Source: Alnus glutinosa
Taxonomy: Eukaryota; Streptophyta; Magnoliopsida; Fagales; Betulaceae
Reading direction: 5' to 3'
DNA: 64,000 nucleotides
Assembly (NCBI RefSeq): GCF_958979055.1
Contig: NC_084893.1
Coordinates: forward strand, 5,025,071-5,089,070
A program made the translations under genes and the position numbers. The notes under the pieces were generated by a model. The model was not told where the DNA came from and searched no databases. It saw only the letters and a program-made list of their open reading frames with translations. The stretch's first letter is position 1. Each line of letters begins with the position of its first letter. Below are positions 12,078-23,772 of this stretch, in pieces.

Positions 12078-12497
12078 AGAGTTCGTTTGAGTTTGCAATT
12101 TTTAAAAGTGCGATTAAAAATAGCAATTTTAAAATTTGTGATTTGAAAAAGTGATCTTTTAAAAACGCAGTTTTGCATTTAAAATCACAAATTATGCTCC
12201 GTTTGTTTCGACGTAAAATGATTTCGGCATTTTCAGTGTTTGGTAAGGTCGAAAATAATGATTTTGTCGAAAATATTTTATGACTAAAACCATTTTACGT
12301 CGAAACAAACGGAGCATTAGCCCTTAAAATTATACGTTTTAAAAAAAACACTATCTTGACTGCGATTTGAAAAAGTAGAAAATTGCTTTTTCAAATCACA
12401 ATTTTTTAAAAATGTAATTTTCAAACGATTCATTTTCTATGATTTGGTTTAAAATCATATTTTTTGTTTACGAAATCACAACCTCAAACGCATCCTT
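12078..12497. mobile_element. Outer TIR element with nested MITE
   Basis: The left end AGAGTTCGTTTGAGTTTGC and the reverse complement of the right end, AGGATGCGTTTGAGGTTG, start imperfect inverted arms. They share words such as GATTTGAAAAAG and AAATTGTGATTTG. The arms are separated by a second element at 12195-12316. No clear target duplication was found. It lies in the intron between HSP90 relic exons B and C. Confidence 0.6.
12195..12316. mobile_element. PIF/Harbinger-like MITE, 122 bp, nested
   Basis: Perfect inverted termini of about 26 bp (TGCTCCGTTTGTTTCGACG and its complement) and a 3-bp TTA duplication on both sides (12192-12194 and 12317-12319). TTA targets are typical of PIF/Harbinger. 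It is inserted into the older element at 12078-12497. The larger element at 55913-56801 has related ends. Confidence 0.8.
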
Positions 12498-13093
12498 AGT
12501 ATTGCGCTACACAGAGAAGAAAAGGTCAAAATAATTTGATGAAAGTCGGTACATTTATTGCTAAATATGGAATGCCTTTTTCTTTTCTTTTTTTTATTTG
12601 TTTGAAACATGTGAAATGATATAAATTATAATGCAGATTAAATTAAACAAAGAGAAGAAAATCATTTCAATCCGTGACAGAGGTATTGGTATGACAAAAG
12701 AGGATTTAATCAAGAACTTGGGAACCATAGCGAAGTCTGGAACTTCAGGTATCTAAGTCCTGTTAAGTTTTGTTTTTTTATTAGTGTTTTTATTTTTTTA
12801 TTTTTTAGAGTTGGAAGATCAACCCAAATCCACATAGTTAACAACCAACTCTAAAAAAAAATTAAAAAAATTGCAATACGCACGGATATATGTTCCGATA
12901 GATATTTCTTGCTACATTAATATTGTAAATTGTAATTCACAATTTGAATTGTTATATACTTATACTCTTCACCATTGCATTATTTGATTATTCTCTTAAG
13001 TAACAAATAATATTATATGTTTTACTTGAGTTTGATGAAGTAAATGATATTCTGTAAAAGAAGTTGTTGATTGATTTTTTTTTCCCACAAAAT

Positions 13094-14481
13094 TTGGCAA
13101 TAGAAAAAAAAATGGATAATGCAAGACTCACACGACATAGAAGACAGATGCTTTTGTATGAAAAAAGAAAACGAGGACGTATGAGTAATTACAATAGCAT
13201 TCAAACAATAGATTCAACTAATGAAATTATGAGAGAAAATGAAACCATCTATAGCTCAAAAAATGAAGATATTCTAAGTTAATTACTTAACTATAATTAT
13301 TTTATAAGAGAATACAAAAAAAAAAAAAATTATCAATCAAACTAAACTAAACTAATTAAAAAACTACTTTTTTATTTTTCCTATTTCATACAGGAAAATT
13401 TACTGAACTTTGAAATTTTGGCTCACCTTCGTATGTATGTGATTATTGTGGTGCAATATTATGGTATGAATAGAGAACAATAAAATCTAGAAGATCTGCT
13501 ATTGCTAATCCTAAATTTAGCCTATGTTATATAAATGGTGAAGTGTAGTTGCATTTGCTTAAGAAACTACATGCTACTCTTCAATAATTGCTAAATCCAG
13601 CTGGCGATCATGATTCAAAAAATTCAAAGGCACAAATTAGAAGTTATAATGCCATGTTTGCTATAACATCAATAAGTGAAAAAGTGGATCATAGAATTAA
13701 TATTGATTGAAGAGGTCTTTATATTTTCAAACTTAATGATCAAAACTACCATAGAATTGGAGCACTACTCATTCTACTCCCAGCTAATGGCCTAAGTCAC
13801 AATTTTGCATAATTATATTTCTATGATACTGAGAATGAAGTTTCAAACAGAATTAATGCCTTGAATCAATCGGACAATAACCATTATTCATCTATTGTTG
13901 ATGCCCTGGTCTGAATGCTAGATGAATCAAATCTATTGGTAAAGATATTTCGTATGGCTAGATACCGTTTTAGTGGACTGGGTTATAAAATTTTAATTCA
14001 CAAAATTAAACCAAAAATACATTTTACCCCCTCAAAGGTTGATCACTTTTTAATTTTTACCTCAAATGTTTTAAAAATGATAATATACCACAACAGAATT
14101 TTCCAAATTTTTAGGTTATCATGTTTGTAAATAGTGAATACAAGTTATTGCAATGATGTGAGTGCACTATTTTGTTCTTTGTTTTTGTGAATTCCTATAT
14201 TATGTAAAATGTCTATTGAATTAACATCTATAAAAATTTAATATACGTGATTTATTTTGCTTCCTTACGACATAATTTACAATATATATATATATTTACG
14301 TATTTTAATTCTTATTCGTAAATTTTTTATTTTGTTTCTTAAATTAAATGTAGCATTTTAATAAAATAACTCAAAACTTTTTTTTAAACTAATTTGTACA
14401 TTATTTATTACTTTTAAAACATAAGCACGTAACACAGTTTTAATTCGTAAAAACTCGCACATGACACGGGTTTTATGCTAG
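13094..14481 (+). pseudogene. Helitron relic (Rep/helicase protein N-terminal part) with 3' terminus
   Basis: Broken reading frames resemble the Helitron-like N-terminal region of plant RepHel proteins. They include RRQMLLYEKRKRGRM near 13140, IRSYNAMFAITSIS-like sequence near 13640, NYHRIGALL near 13750, LYFYDTENEVSNRINAL near 13810 and LDESNLLVKIFRMARYRF at 13918-13971. Stops and frameshifts occur throughout, and the helicase half is missing. The stretch ends with an AAAACTCG/CGGGTTTT hairpin followed by ATGCTAG at 14475-14481 and then T. This fits a Helitron 3' end (hairpin, CTRR, insertion before T). The 5' TC end was not located; it may lie anywhere upstream, even beyond the HSP90 fragment. 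Confidence 0.75.
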
Positions 14482-15369
14482 TTAATCCTAATAGAGGAGA
14501 AAATGAAGATAATATTGAAAATGCTTCCAAACATAAGTTTGGATGCGGCCGGTCGACTTGGTGAGGTGGCATGCTCGAGAGTATGCATTTCTTGAAACTT
14601 TTTCAGCATTCCAATCTTAAAAATGCTTAAGTTTTTGGAGCGAAGGTCCGGTCTGAGAGGAAGAGGATGATTTGGAGCAGTCTCTTTAGACCCAAGGATG
14701 ACCGTCTCTTTCATACACCGACTGGCTGAACTAGTCCATGAAAATAAATTATATAAATAAACATATAAGTAAGTCTATACATTAGTCAATTTATAGGTGG
14801 GAAGGAAAATGCCTTTTTATTTATTTATTTATTAATTTATTATTTTTTATCGAGGGAAGGAAAATGCCTTGAGAGAAAGTAAGCCTACTTCCCATTAATA
14901 TTTAATATATTTATGGGTCAATTTATTGTGATGTGGAAAGATCAAGCGCGTTCTATATATTCGTCACAAAACGGTTGGTCCACGTCATAGTCGTTTCCCA
15001 TTCATTCATTGGTCAACGTCATACTTTGTTTAAAATGAAGAAAAATCAGCAGCAATTTGAAGGATTTAGGACCGCGAATAAGCATTCATATAACTCATTA
15101 TTGGGGTGGTGCGAGTTGGGTTAATTGGGGCGGTTTTTCAGCTTTTCCCTCAACCCGAACCGGGGCATTCGGGTTGGAAAACTCATATCCGCTACCTTAC
15201 ATGCTTCACTTTCTGCCAGGTTTTGGATTTCACGGGACGGTACAAGTCGGTTATGCAGGTTTGGATACGGGCAGAGCCAACTTTTAGGCTTTAGGGGGGC
15301 AAATTGAAAAAAAAAAAAAATTTGAGAGATCAAAACTAATTTTTTTTTAAAAAATAAGGGTAAAAATTA

Positions 15370-15402
<33 letters not shown>

Positions 15403-16700
15403 TTGGGGGGGGGAAAGCCTTTGGCTTGAAAGTGTGACTCCGGCCCTGTTTGGATAGATTGATTATGCTCAGTCCTACATCTTATGTCCCACCATATATG
15501 AATGATTGTTTAGCTTTAAAAGATTTGTTTTTTTGGTTATTTTCTATGGAGTGCAATGATTTAATTTTACGATTAATATTTGTATTCGTATATAATTATC
15601 TTGCAATTATTAAAAGAAAACTTGCAAATATGATCCTCCACGTCCCCAGGCTCCAACCTTTTAATGTCACGTACTATGATCATGAACATGTGCACAGGCA
15701 TGCTTTGTTTGGAAACATCACCATCCGCCGACGATCAAAATCCTAATTTATATGCTTTTATTCCGGCGAAGTTTTAGAGGATTTTTTTTGTTTGATTTGA
15801 TGTGACATAGTTTTGTGAATGTTTTAAATTATTGGTTAATGTTTTTGTTTTGAAAATAAATAAATAAATAAAAGGGGAAAATAACAAGTTTTCGTTTATC
15901 AAACAAAACAGATCGATTTTATACAAAAGACAGATATTTATTAATTTGGTAAATATGTTTTCGAAACATTACAGACCGAGATTATTTGTAATTGATTGTT
16001 AGAATTGTAGTTAATTCAAACAATAATTTAAAAGAGGGCTCAAATAAAAATTCATTTGCCTGATCATATGAGCCCCATCGATACCCTCTCTTAATAAGGG
16101 CTTCAGCAACCTGAAATTCGGTCAATGAATTGCAAGCATACCCGGTTCCTCATAAGTTATAACGTCTTTTTTAATTGCGATAAAATCACTATTTCAAATG
16201 GATAATATTATTCTATGTAGAGCTTAACTATAATCAGTTAAATAAAATGCAACGTGATCGTATGGTACCAATTAAAAATGTTATCTTACACAAAGCAATA
16301 AAATATCATGCATGAACTGAACCTAAGTATTATTTTGTAAAATAATTCGGAAAGAACATTATTTTAGAGTGTTATCGTCAAAACAAAAATCAAAACAATA
16401 TATATATATATAATTTAACTGAACACGTGTTTGATATACATATAATTATTACATGTATTTACATATGATTCTTACATGTATTTTTTAATATATTAATTTA
16501 ATAGACTAAATTAAAAGTATTTCTTTCTTTCAATTTAGCGAAAAACTTTGTCGGCAAACTATCTTTATATTGTTAAGCATGTTTAACAGTTAATGACATA
16601 CTCCCACTAAATTAATACCCAGATACATATAAATAAGTTTACTTGTTATCGCAGAAAATACACGTATTTTGCCCCTAAAATCAAATTATATCCCAGTCAG
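14482..16700. other. Intergenic, no gene recognised
   Basis: AT-rich spacer. A G/C-richer patch at 15090-15290 with repeated GGGTT/AACCC words looks like degenerate repeat DNA. An (AT)n run sits near 15373-15394. Open frames here are short and overlap one another on both strands. Confidence 0.5.
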
Positions 16701-16853
16701 CTTACGTTGCTTTGACATACACTTTCCTTGGGCGCTGGGTACCATGTCACTCCTGGATATGTCCACGTTTCAGAGTCGGTCACAGGGACCCACCAGCCAT
16801 CATTTCAGTTATTACTCATCCAAGAAGCGTCGTCACCTTTCAATCCCACCTTG

Positions 16854-16956
16854 CCACGTGTCAAACTACACGTGTTAATCATCCTCAACCGCCATACCTC
16901 TCTCTCTCCCTAAAAGTCCTCTCCAGCAATCCCATGGCACCATCGTCTACCACGTG
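16854..16956 (+). promoter_or_regulatory. Three ACGTG-core (ABRE/G-box) sites upstream of PUB
   Basis: GCCACGTGTC at 16853-16862, ACACGTGT at 16868-16875 and CCACGTGT at 16950-16957 lie within 200 bp of the PUB start codon. ACGTG cores in this context bind bZIP factors of abscisic acid signalling. Arabidopsis PUB18 and PUB19 are ABA- and drought-responsive, so the clustering is functionally plausible. A CT-rich patch at 16898-16910 follows. Confidence 0.55.
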
Positions 16957-17077
16957 TACCTTAGATTTTTTTGTATTTGGTACTCCCGGCAAATCCCCTC
17001 CCCTGTATGTTCACAAAACAGAATTCCCCTGTTTTTCATTCTCACACTGCGATGATTCAAAAGTCCAATCGGAGTGA
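16934..17077 (+). promoter_or_regulatory. Possible uORF overlapping the PUB start
   Basis: An ATG at 16934 opens a 47-codon frame, in a different phase, that ends at 17077, beyond the PUB ATG at 17052. If the transcript begins upstream, ribosomes starting here would bypass the main start. Whether it lies in the mRNA is unknown. Confidence 0.35.
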
Positions 17078-19103
17078 TCGCCGGGCTTTGACATTTCCGG
17101 CGGTTCACCCATGCGAAGGTGTATCCCTAGAGACCCTTCTCAGCTCCTTAATCACTCTCTCTAAAGACATATGCAATCACCAATCGAAACTATTTCTGAC
17201 GCAAAGAAGAAATGCCAGAGAAACAGTTCGCCAAATCGGGATTCTTCTTGTGTACTTTGAGGAAATAAGAGACCGCGGTTTAACTCTATCGGATTCGTTT
17301 GTTCTCTGCTTCTCCGAGCTCCACCTTTCATTCCAGAAAATCCAGTTCTTATTGGAGGATTGTAGGCGGGAAGGCGCTCGGCTTTGGATGCTAATGAAGT
17401 CTGAGCACGTTGCTACGCAATTCCGGGTGCAAATACGGGCTGTCGCTACGGCTCTTGACGTCATGCCGTTGAGTTTGATCGATGTGGGTGGCGAAGTGAA
17501 GGAATTGGTTGAATTGGTAGCTAGGCAAGCACGCAAGACCAAGTTTGAGCTCGACCCAGATGACGAACGGGCCTCAAGACGAGTCATTTTCATATTGAAT
17601 CAGCTCGAGAAGGGGATCGAGCCGGATTTAATTGCTGTAAAGAGGGTTCTGGATTATCTTGAAATTCGAAGCTGGAGTGATTGCAACAAAGAGATCAAGT
17701 TCTTGGAAGAGGAGAACGATTTCGAGTGCTCCGACGGCGACGAGCGCGAGTCTCCATTTCTGAGCAGCTTGGTGGGGTTGATGAGCTTCTGCAGGGGAGT
17801 GATGTTTGAAGCATTGGATCGCCGAAACCCCGAAGAACAAACCGATGCGAGGTGCAACGTGGAGACACTGAGTTGCTTGAATCCGCATGACTTTCGGTGC
17901 CCAATTTCGCTCGAGCTAATGACCGATCCCGTCACTGTATCGACCGGCCAGACCTACGACCGTTCTTCGATTGAGAAATGGCTGAGAGCTGGAAACATGC
18001 TCTGTCCCAAAACAGGGGAGAAGCTAATCAGAGCAGAGTTGGTCCCCAATTCCACACTCCGAAAGCTTATCCAGCAGTTTTGCGTTAACAATGGCATTTC
18101 GCCTACCAAGTCCGGAAGCCGGAGTCGGAGGACTACTGTTCCAGCTAATCCGGCGGCCACAGAAGCTATGAGATTTCTTTCCAAATTTCTCTCCACGAGG
18201 CTGGTTTGTGGAACAGCTGAACAGAAAAACAAGGCGGCTTTTGAGATTCGTTTGCTCACAAAATCGAACATTTTCAATCGGTCTTGTTTGGTCGAAGCAG
18301 GCACAATCCCGCCTCTGTTAAACCTTCTGTCTTCGACCAGTACGTCAATGCAAGAGAACGCCATTGCAGCCTTATTGAAGCTCTCAAAGCATACTACGGG
18401 CAAGAAAGTGATCGTTGAAAGTGGGGGATTGAGTTTGATTCTCAATGTTCTTAGGAGGGGGCTGAGCTTGGAAGCGAGGCAAGTAGCAGCAGCAACATTG
18501 TTCTATCTTTCTTCAGTAAAGGAGTATCGGAAAATGATCGGAGAACGACCGGAGGCCATCCCGGGTTTAGTGGAGCTTATCAAGGGCGGTGCAACTTGCG
18601 GGAAAAAGAATTCCGTGGTCGCCATTTTCGGACTTCTTCTCTATCCCAAGAACCATCAGAGAGTGCTTGAAGCTGGCGCTGTCCCATTGCTGGCTGATAT
18701 TTTAGCCTCTTCAGACAATGCTGAGCTCATAGGAGACACCTTAGCAGTTCTTGCTTCACTGGCTGAGAATGCCGACGGAACACACTCTATTCTCCAAATT
18801 ACCTCGTCTTTGCCTCTACTTATCACTAGGATTATGCGGTCTTCCACATCGGGGCACGCGAAAGAGTACTGTGTTTCGATTTTGCTATCTCTGTGCATCA
18901 ATGGCGGCGTAGAAGTCGTCGCAGTTTTAGCCAAGGACCGCTCGCTGATGGCTCCGCTGTATTCACTCTCAACCGATTTCACCTCTCACGCAAGCAAGAA
19001 GGCACGTTCGCTCCTCAAAATTCTTCATGGTTTTCATGAGACAACCACGTCTTCTGGATTGATGTCTTCGGCCGTTTCCCATGAAAGATTTGTTCACGTG
19101 TAG
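17052..19103 (+). CDS. PUB19: U-box/ARM E3 ubiquitin ligase, PUB18/19 type
   Basis: Single-exon gene for a plant U-box E3 that passes ubiquitin from an E2 to substrates; the PUB18/19 pair acts in ABA and drought responses. I chose the ATG at 17052 because MIQKSNRSDRRALTFPAV matches the family N-terminus; the in-frame ATG at 16971 would add 27 residues lacking family character. The 683-aa product is close to the 686-697 aa of the Arabidopsis pair. Order: UND (U-box N-terminal) helical domain at about 20-250, U-box at about 275-349 (HDFRCPISLELMTDPVTVST, then GQTYDRSSIEKWL and CPKTGEKL), and a run of ARM repeats from about 375 to the end (for example AGTIPPLLNLLSS). No damage seen. PUB18 versus PUB19 orthology cannot be settled here. 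Confidence 0.95.
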   Translation: MIQKSNRSDRRALTFPAVHPCEGVSLETLLSSLITLSKDICNHQSKLFLTQRRNARETVRQIGILLVYFEEIRDRGLTLSDSFVLCFSELHLSFQKIQFLLEDCRREGARLWMLMKSEHVATQFRVQIRAVATALDVMPLSLIDVGGEVKELVELVARQARKTKFELDPDDERASRRVIFILNQLEKGIEPDLIAVKRVLDYLEIRSWSDCNKEIKFLEEENDFECSDGDERESPFLSSLVGLMSFCRGVMFEALDRRNPEEQTDARCNVETLSCLNPHDFRCPISLELMTDPVTVSTGQTYDRSSIEKWLRAGNMLCPKTGEKLIRAELVPNSTLRKLIQQFCVNNGISPTKSGSRSRRTTVPANPAATEAMRFLSKFLSTRLVCGTAEQKNKAAFEIRLLTKSNIFNRSCLVEAGTIPPLLNLLSSTSTSMQENAIAALLKLSKHTTGKKVIVESGGLSLILNVLRRGLSLEARQVAAATLFYLSSVKEYRKMIGERPEAIPGLVELIKGGATCGKKNSVVAIFGLLLYPKNHQRVLEAGAVPLLADILASSDNAELIGDTLAVLASLAENADGTHSILQITSSLPLLITRIMRSSTSGHAKEYCVSILLSLCINGGVEVVAVLAKDRSLMAPLYSLSTDFTSHASKKARSLLKILHGFHETTTSSGLMSSAVSHERFVHV

Positions 19104-19351
19104 TAGACTGCCCCTTGTAAATACACACATGCAGGTGTATGCATGAATATTTTAATTTTTCTTTTTGGTCTTGTCATTTTAACGCTATGAAATTAGCTCA
19201 GTTTTTTCAAGAGCTAATTTATATCTCAGCGTTTGCTTCTGTTCATATATACATGTACTTCGATTTTTTTGTAATGATAAATAAATGGTGTGAGAAATAG
19301 ATAAGGAATTTAGCGGTTTGAGCATAATCTGATTGTAGTTTAAGAGTCATC
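19104..19351. other. PUB 3' UTR and short spacer
   Basis: AATAAATAAATGG near 19279-19290 is a candidate poly(A) signal about 180 bp after the stop. The LTR retrotransposon begins immediately after, with its 5-bp target duplication TCATC at 19347-19351. Confidence 0.55.
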
Positions 19352-19831
19352 TGTTAGAAATAATCAACATATTATTTAATCTAACATGCGCAGCGGAAAA
19401 CGAATAAACAGGATTCAGGCTTACCTCTAGCCATGTTTGCTCAAGCGTCTCCACGATCCATCTGAAGAACAAGAAAGATTATTTGAGGGATCTTCTAACC
19501 TATGCCTATTGCTTGATGGCTGTACTGATGGTGTACACAGGCACTCTATTTATAGGCTAGGTTAGGGACCCTCAAAATGGTAAATACCGTATTTGTTTCC
19601 TTCCATCAAGGAAACAATATCGTTAATTGATTTTAAAATCAATTAACCGATTCCATATTTACGGTAATCTAAATTAATAGAAATAACCATAATACCGATT
19701 CCATATTTACGGTAATCTAAATTAATGGAAATATCCATAATGCCGTATATGTTTATTGAAAAAATAATAAACATAGTAAATACCGTAAATGTGATATAAA
19801 GGCCACAACCAAAAAGGAATAATATATTACA
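19352..19831 (-). repeat. 3' LTR (left copy), 480 bp
   Basis: Begins TGTTAGAAATAATC and ends ATATATTACA. The interior has two copies of a CCGATTCCATATTTACGGTA motif near 19650 and 19695. It is identical by eye to the copy at 25766-26245. Confidence 0.95.
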
Positions 19832-20639
19832 TTCTCCCACTTGGACTTTATAACACATGACCATATGGTATTAGGTTCTTTAGTTTTGGCCAATCTTTTA
19901 TGGAATCCTCCAACTCAGTTAAGAAATGTTTCACACGAATCATGGCGGTAAAACCATTATAAAATTAGGTCGTCCCTTCCATGTATCACGATGTAAAACA
20001 CTCCTTACATGAGTACCTTATGGATAATCAAGCTTTATGAATGAACTTCCTATAAGTCATTCGGGTCCAACTTTATTTATCCTCATGGATAAAATAACAA
20101 ATGTGCACAAAAAATCTTTATTACAATAACTTTATGTCTATAGACCAAAAAGAGACAAACCAAGTGAAAATGAATTAATGAGTCTCATATATTCCGCATG
20201 ACTTTATTCTTTCTTTACCGGTAAACTTTAAGTCATGGGATCCGCAATCATTAATCCAGTACTTATATGCTCAATAGACCCTTTATGTCTCTTAATGTTA
20301 TCTCTCGTACTGAGATACTTAATGTCGATTTATTTCTGCTTCTACTCTTTATTCTTATAAAAGAAGATTATAGTAGAATTACCGCAGAGTATCTTTATGG
20401 TCTAACTGTAAAATCGACAAGATTGAGACTTTCAACAAATGTCTCAACCATCATGCCTGTGTACCAAATTCATAGCATGCTAGACTTTTAGCCTTCTTGG
20501 TAGACGTAGCAACTATAGTCTGCAAACTGCATCTCTAGGATATATCCTTCAATAAAAAGATATATACCTTAGAGTAGACTTTCTACTATCTACACAATCA
20601 GCAAACTCAAATCTGAACAACTAACCACCTTCAAATGGA

Positions 20640-22600
20640 AAGTGTATCCTTAGGTTAAGTTGTTCTTCTTGGTTCCTTGCATATACTGCAAGGCTTTATT
20701 TGCAGCACTTTATTGACTCAATATACTTATTGTCAGTCATATGGTTATGTATAATGCAGACGCTTAAAACTTTTCATCTGCCCTTATTCCAATACCTTTT
20801 GGGACATTAATCTGTATTTAATTAGTCCCTCTTAATTGCTACTGAAGGTACATAATCCTTCATTCTAAATCTTCCCAAAACTTTTTCAATGTAGGCCTTC
20901 CGAGACAATGTTAATATCCTTTATGTCTCTGTGAATCTCTATGCCAAAAGACATAAGAGGTTTCACCCAAATCCTTCATTTCAAAGTTTTGTGAAATGAA
21001 CCTTATGTAGCAAACCTAAATCACCACTTGCAAAAACAATATCTACATATAGGATTAGAAAGATTACTGTACTCCCACTGACCTTAAGGTATACATACTA
21101 ATTAACAAGGTTTTCAGTAAACAATAAAACAAATACCTTGTAAAAAGTATATCACCGGTGAGAGATCTATCACAGCCCATAAATAGAATTCTTTAATTTG
21201 CAAGTATTCTGACTGTTATTTTATAAAACGTTTAGGTTGTGTCATGTAAACCTCATCTTTAAGATCCTCATTCATAAATGTTGTTTTCGCATCAATTTGA
21301 TGCAGCTCTAGATCAAAATGAGCTACTAATGCTATGATTATCTTGATGAACCATTCTTAGACACTGGAGAGAATGTTTCACGATAATCAATGCCTTCCTT
21401 ATGAGTAAAACCATTGGCTACGAGTCTAGCTCGACCCTTCAGCCATGGACTTAACTCTCACTTCATGGCACTGAATCTCAATGTGGAGTTTTCTCCACTC
21501 ATAGCATGTGAAAACAAATTTGGATCATCTTTATGTCCAATGTTAATATCAGACTCTGGGAGATATACAACATGATCACTAAGAATTGTTGATCTCCTTA
21601 TTCTATAGGATTTTCTTAATTCTACTTCCTTTGCATTTTTGCAATGGGAGAATAGACTTTTGAACCTGTTCTGTATGAGTTGGTTGTTCTAGAAATGATT
21701 GTGGCTCAGGATAATCAATCTGATTTTCCCTGAATACAATCAATCATCCTCTATGAGAAGGAGATTTGGCCAACTCTAGTGCTTCCTCAAATTCCAATTT
21801 GTGTGAATGAGCACTCCCACTAGGTTCTGCATCCTCTAGAAATTTTACAATCAACAACTCTATGATCATATGAAGGATAATTAAACATTATAACCCCTTA
21901 AAGTTTACTAGATAGCTTATAAAGATCCGCTGGTTGTCCTTGAATCTAATTTTCTAAAGTGAGGATTATAAATCCTCTCTTTAGCAAGGCAACCACATAT
22001 GTGTAAATAATGTAAACAAGCTTCCATCTATTTCATATTTTAAAATGTGTCATAAAGACAACCTTAGATGAAATCCTGTTTAACATATACACAACGGTCT
22101 TCAAAGCTTTACTCTATAAGGGTAATAGCAGATTAGTATTACTAATCATTTCCCCTTGGTGTGTACCTACCTTAACACTCTATGCCTATATTAGATCTAA
22201 TGATCTTCACATTGTTTCTCTTCTTCTTCCTTATAGATATTGAAAGCATTCAATACCCCATCTTTAATATTTAGAAGATAGAGATACATAAACTTTATAT
22301 GGTCATCACTAAAAGAGATCAAAATATCTCTGACCATTTAGGCAATGAGTATGAAAAGGTCAACACATTTCAATGTACATGATCTCAAGAATCTCAAAAT
22401 GCTCTCTTTGGCACCTCTAGTGGTCTTGTTGGTATGCTTTCCCTTATGCAGCCCACACAAGAACCAAAGTCAGTAAATTACCAACTTTTATTTACTGTAT
22501 GGAGATATATTTCAACCTCCAAAGCCATAACCAGAGCATTTTAAATTCTCAAAGACTCTACTTTACGTCAACATCACTATGCAGAAATAAACAAATAATT
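20640..22600 (-). pseudogene. Degenerate copia pol (integrase and reverse transcriptase)
   Basis: Reading the minus strand, an RT block DLELHQIDAKTTFMNEDLKD lies near 21240-21310. The catalytic region near 21030-21065 reads LYVDIVFASGD where a working copia RT has YVDD; one Asp is lost. Further upstream in the sense direction, about 22270-22330, FSDDHIKFMYLYLL matches the integrase core around its conserved DD-containing segment. Stops and frameshifts separate the blocks. The order integrase then RT is the copia order. No gag was recognised. Confidence 0.8.
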
Positions 22601-23772
22601 TTGTTTAAAAATTGGGACGTAGGTCAATTTTAAATAGACTTTAAATAAACCCCAACCAATATTCCACCAAAGATAAGAAAAACTTCAAGTTTAAAATAAA
22701 ATTGAAATTTTTAACAAGCCAAACTAAAAAATAAATTTCTAAAAATTATGGAATATAAATCATTTTTTAGGTCAAAAATTATGACTGAATTTTAAAATTA
22801 ACCTATAGATCCCAACAACCTCAAGTTATAAACACGTGTTATTTAAAAAGGACTCTGCATTTGTGTTGACAACGTGGATTGTTAAACCATAATCAATCCA
22901 CAACATATTTGAATGAGTCACTAAAAGAGATTCACGACATACTAGATGTATGAGATTATCTTTATTTTAAATCATTTCTTATACTTCATGCAATCTTTCT
23001 ATATATGCCCTTAATTTTCCTTATTTCATGAGAAATAGGTATCTTGATTGCCATAATACTTTATTGGCACCTTATTCTCATGCTTTAAGTGTTGGACATG
23101 ATTGCATTTATTGGTCTTTCCTTTAATATGAGTAATCATGTGAACACTTTATAAATTCTCTCATATCCTTGAACACACATGGTTAGAAGTTTATTTACTA
23201 ACCATTTATCCTTACGTGTGTTACAAGACAAAAATTCTACACTTAGAAGAGAGAATTCAAAATAAAATGACCAATAATGACTTAAAAAATCTCAATATTT
23301 AGGGACTTAAGCTAAACTATAATATCCTTCATTCCCATAATGGGATTATAAACACTTTAGAAACTGTAAAAGGTTTGTCTTTAAAGCATTTTCTATTAGG
23401 GTGCTGGCCAAGTTTTGTTTGAACTTACTAAATGTTCATAAACAACCTTTATAAAACTTTGGCTCTAAAACATTAAGGAATAAATCCCTGATGACTTTAG
23501 TGACATGAGATTTCATGAACATCTAACTTAAGTGATTAAATCATTCCCACCGTTCATGCTTAATAATCTCACGTGGCGTACTTAATTCCGCGGGAGTAGG
23601 TGGTTTGTTCACACGGAGCACCAAATTTTGAACACCCCAAATAAAAAAGCATATTAATATTTTTTCAGTCAGAAAAAATATTACCTTAAAGTATTGGAAT
23701 ATAAAACTACCAAGGTAGAGTAATATGAATAGCTGCAATAACAAAAATAAAAATGCTTTAATGCTATGAAGT

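Larger units (their letters stand above)
9684..12748 (+). pseudogene. HSP90 (GRP94/HSP90.7 type) gene fragment, disrupted
   Basis: Three exon remnants match the N-terminal ATPase domain of the ER-resident HSP90. Exon A, about 9684-9709 continuing at 10828-10879, encodes NSLYENKAIFL then ELISNASD. Exon B, 10973-11045 continuing at 11852-11859, encodes ALDKIRLLSLTEKEILG and GDNTK. Exon C, 12637-12748, encodes [16 protein letters not shown] then [20 protein letters not shown]. Splice sites between them are intact (donors after 10879, 11859 and 12748; acceptors before 10973 and 12637). The ER-type call rests on GEGDNTK and [15 protein letters not shown]. It is dead: exon A has a frameshift between FL and ELISN, a retroposon splits exon A, a TIR element splits exon B, and no later exons follow. 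The ATP-binding Asn/Asp in ELISNASD and RDRGIGM are still readable. Confidence 0.88.

Noticed and set aside
16971..17051. N-terminal extension of the PUB protein by 27 residues
   Set aside because: The family start is at MIQKS (17052), and the extension has no conserved character. It remains possible but is not preferred.
17177..18982. Antisense frames over the PUB gene
   Set aside because: They are shadows of a long GC-balanced exon on the plus strand.
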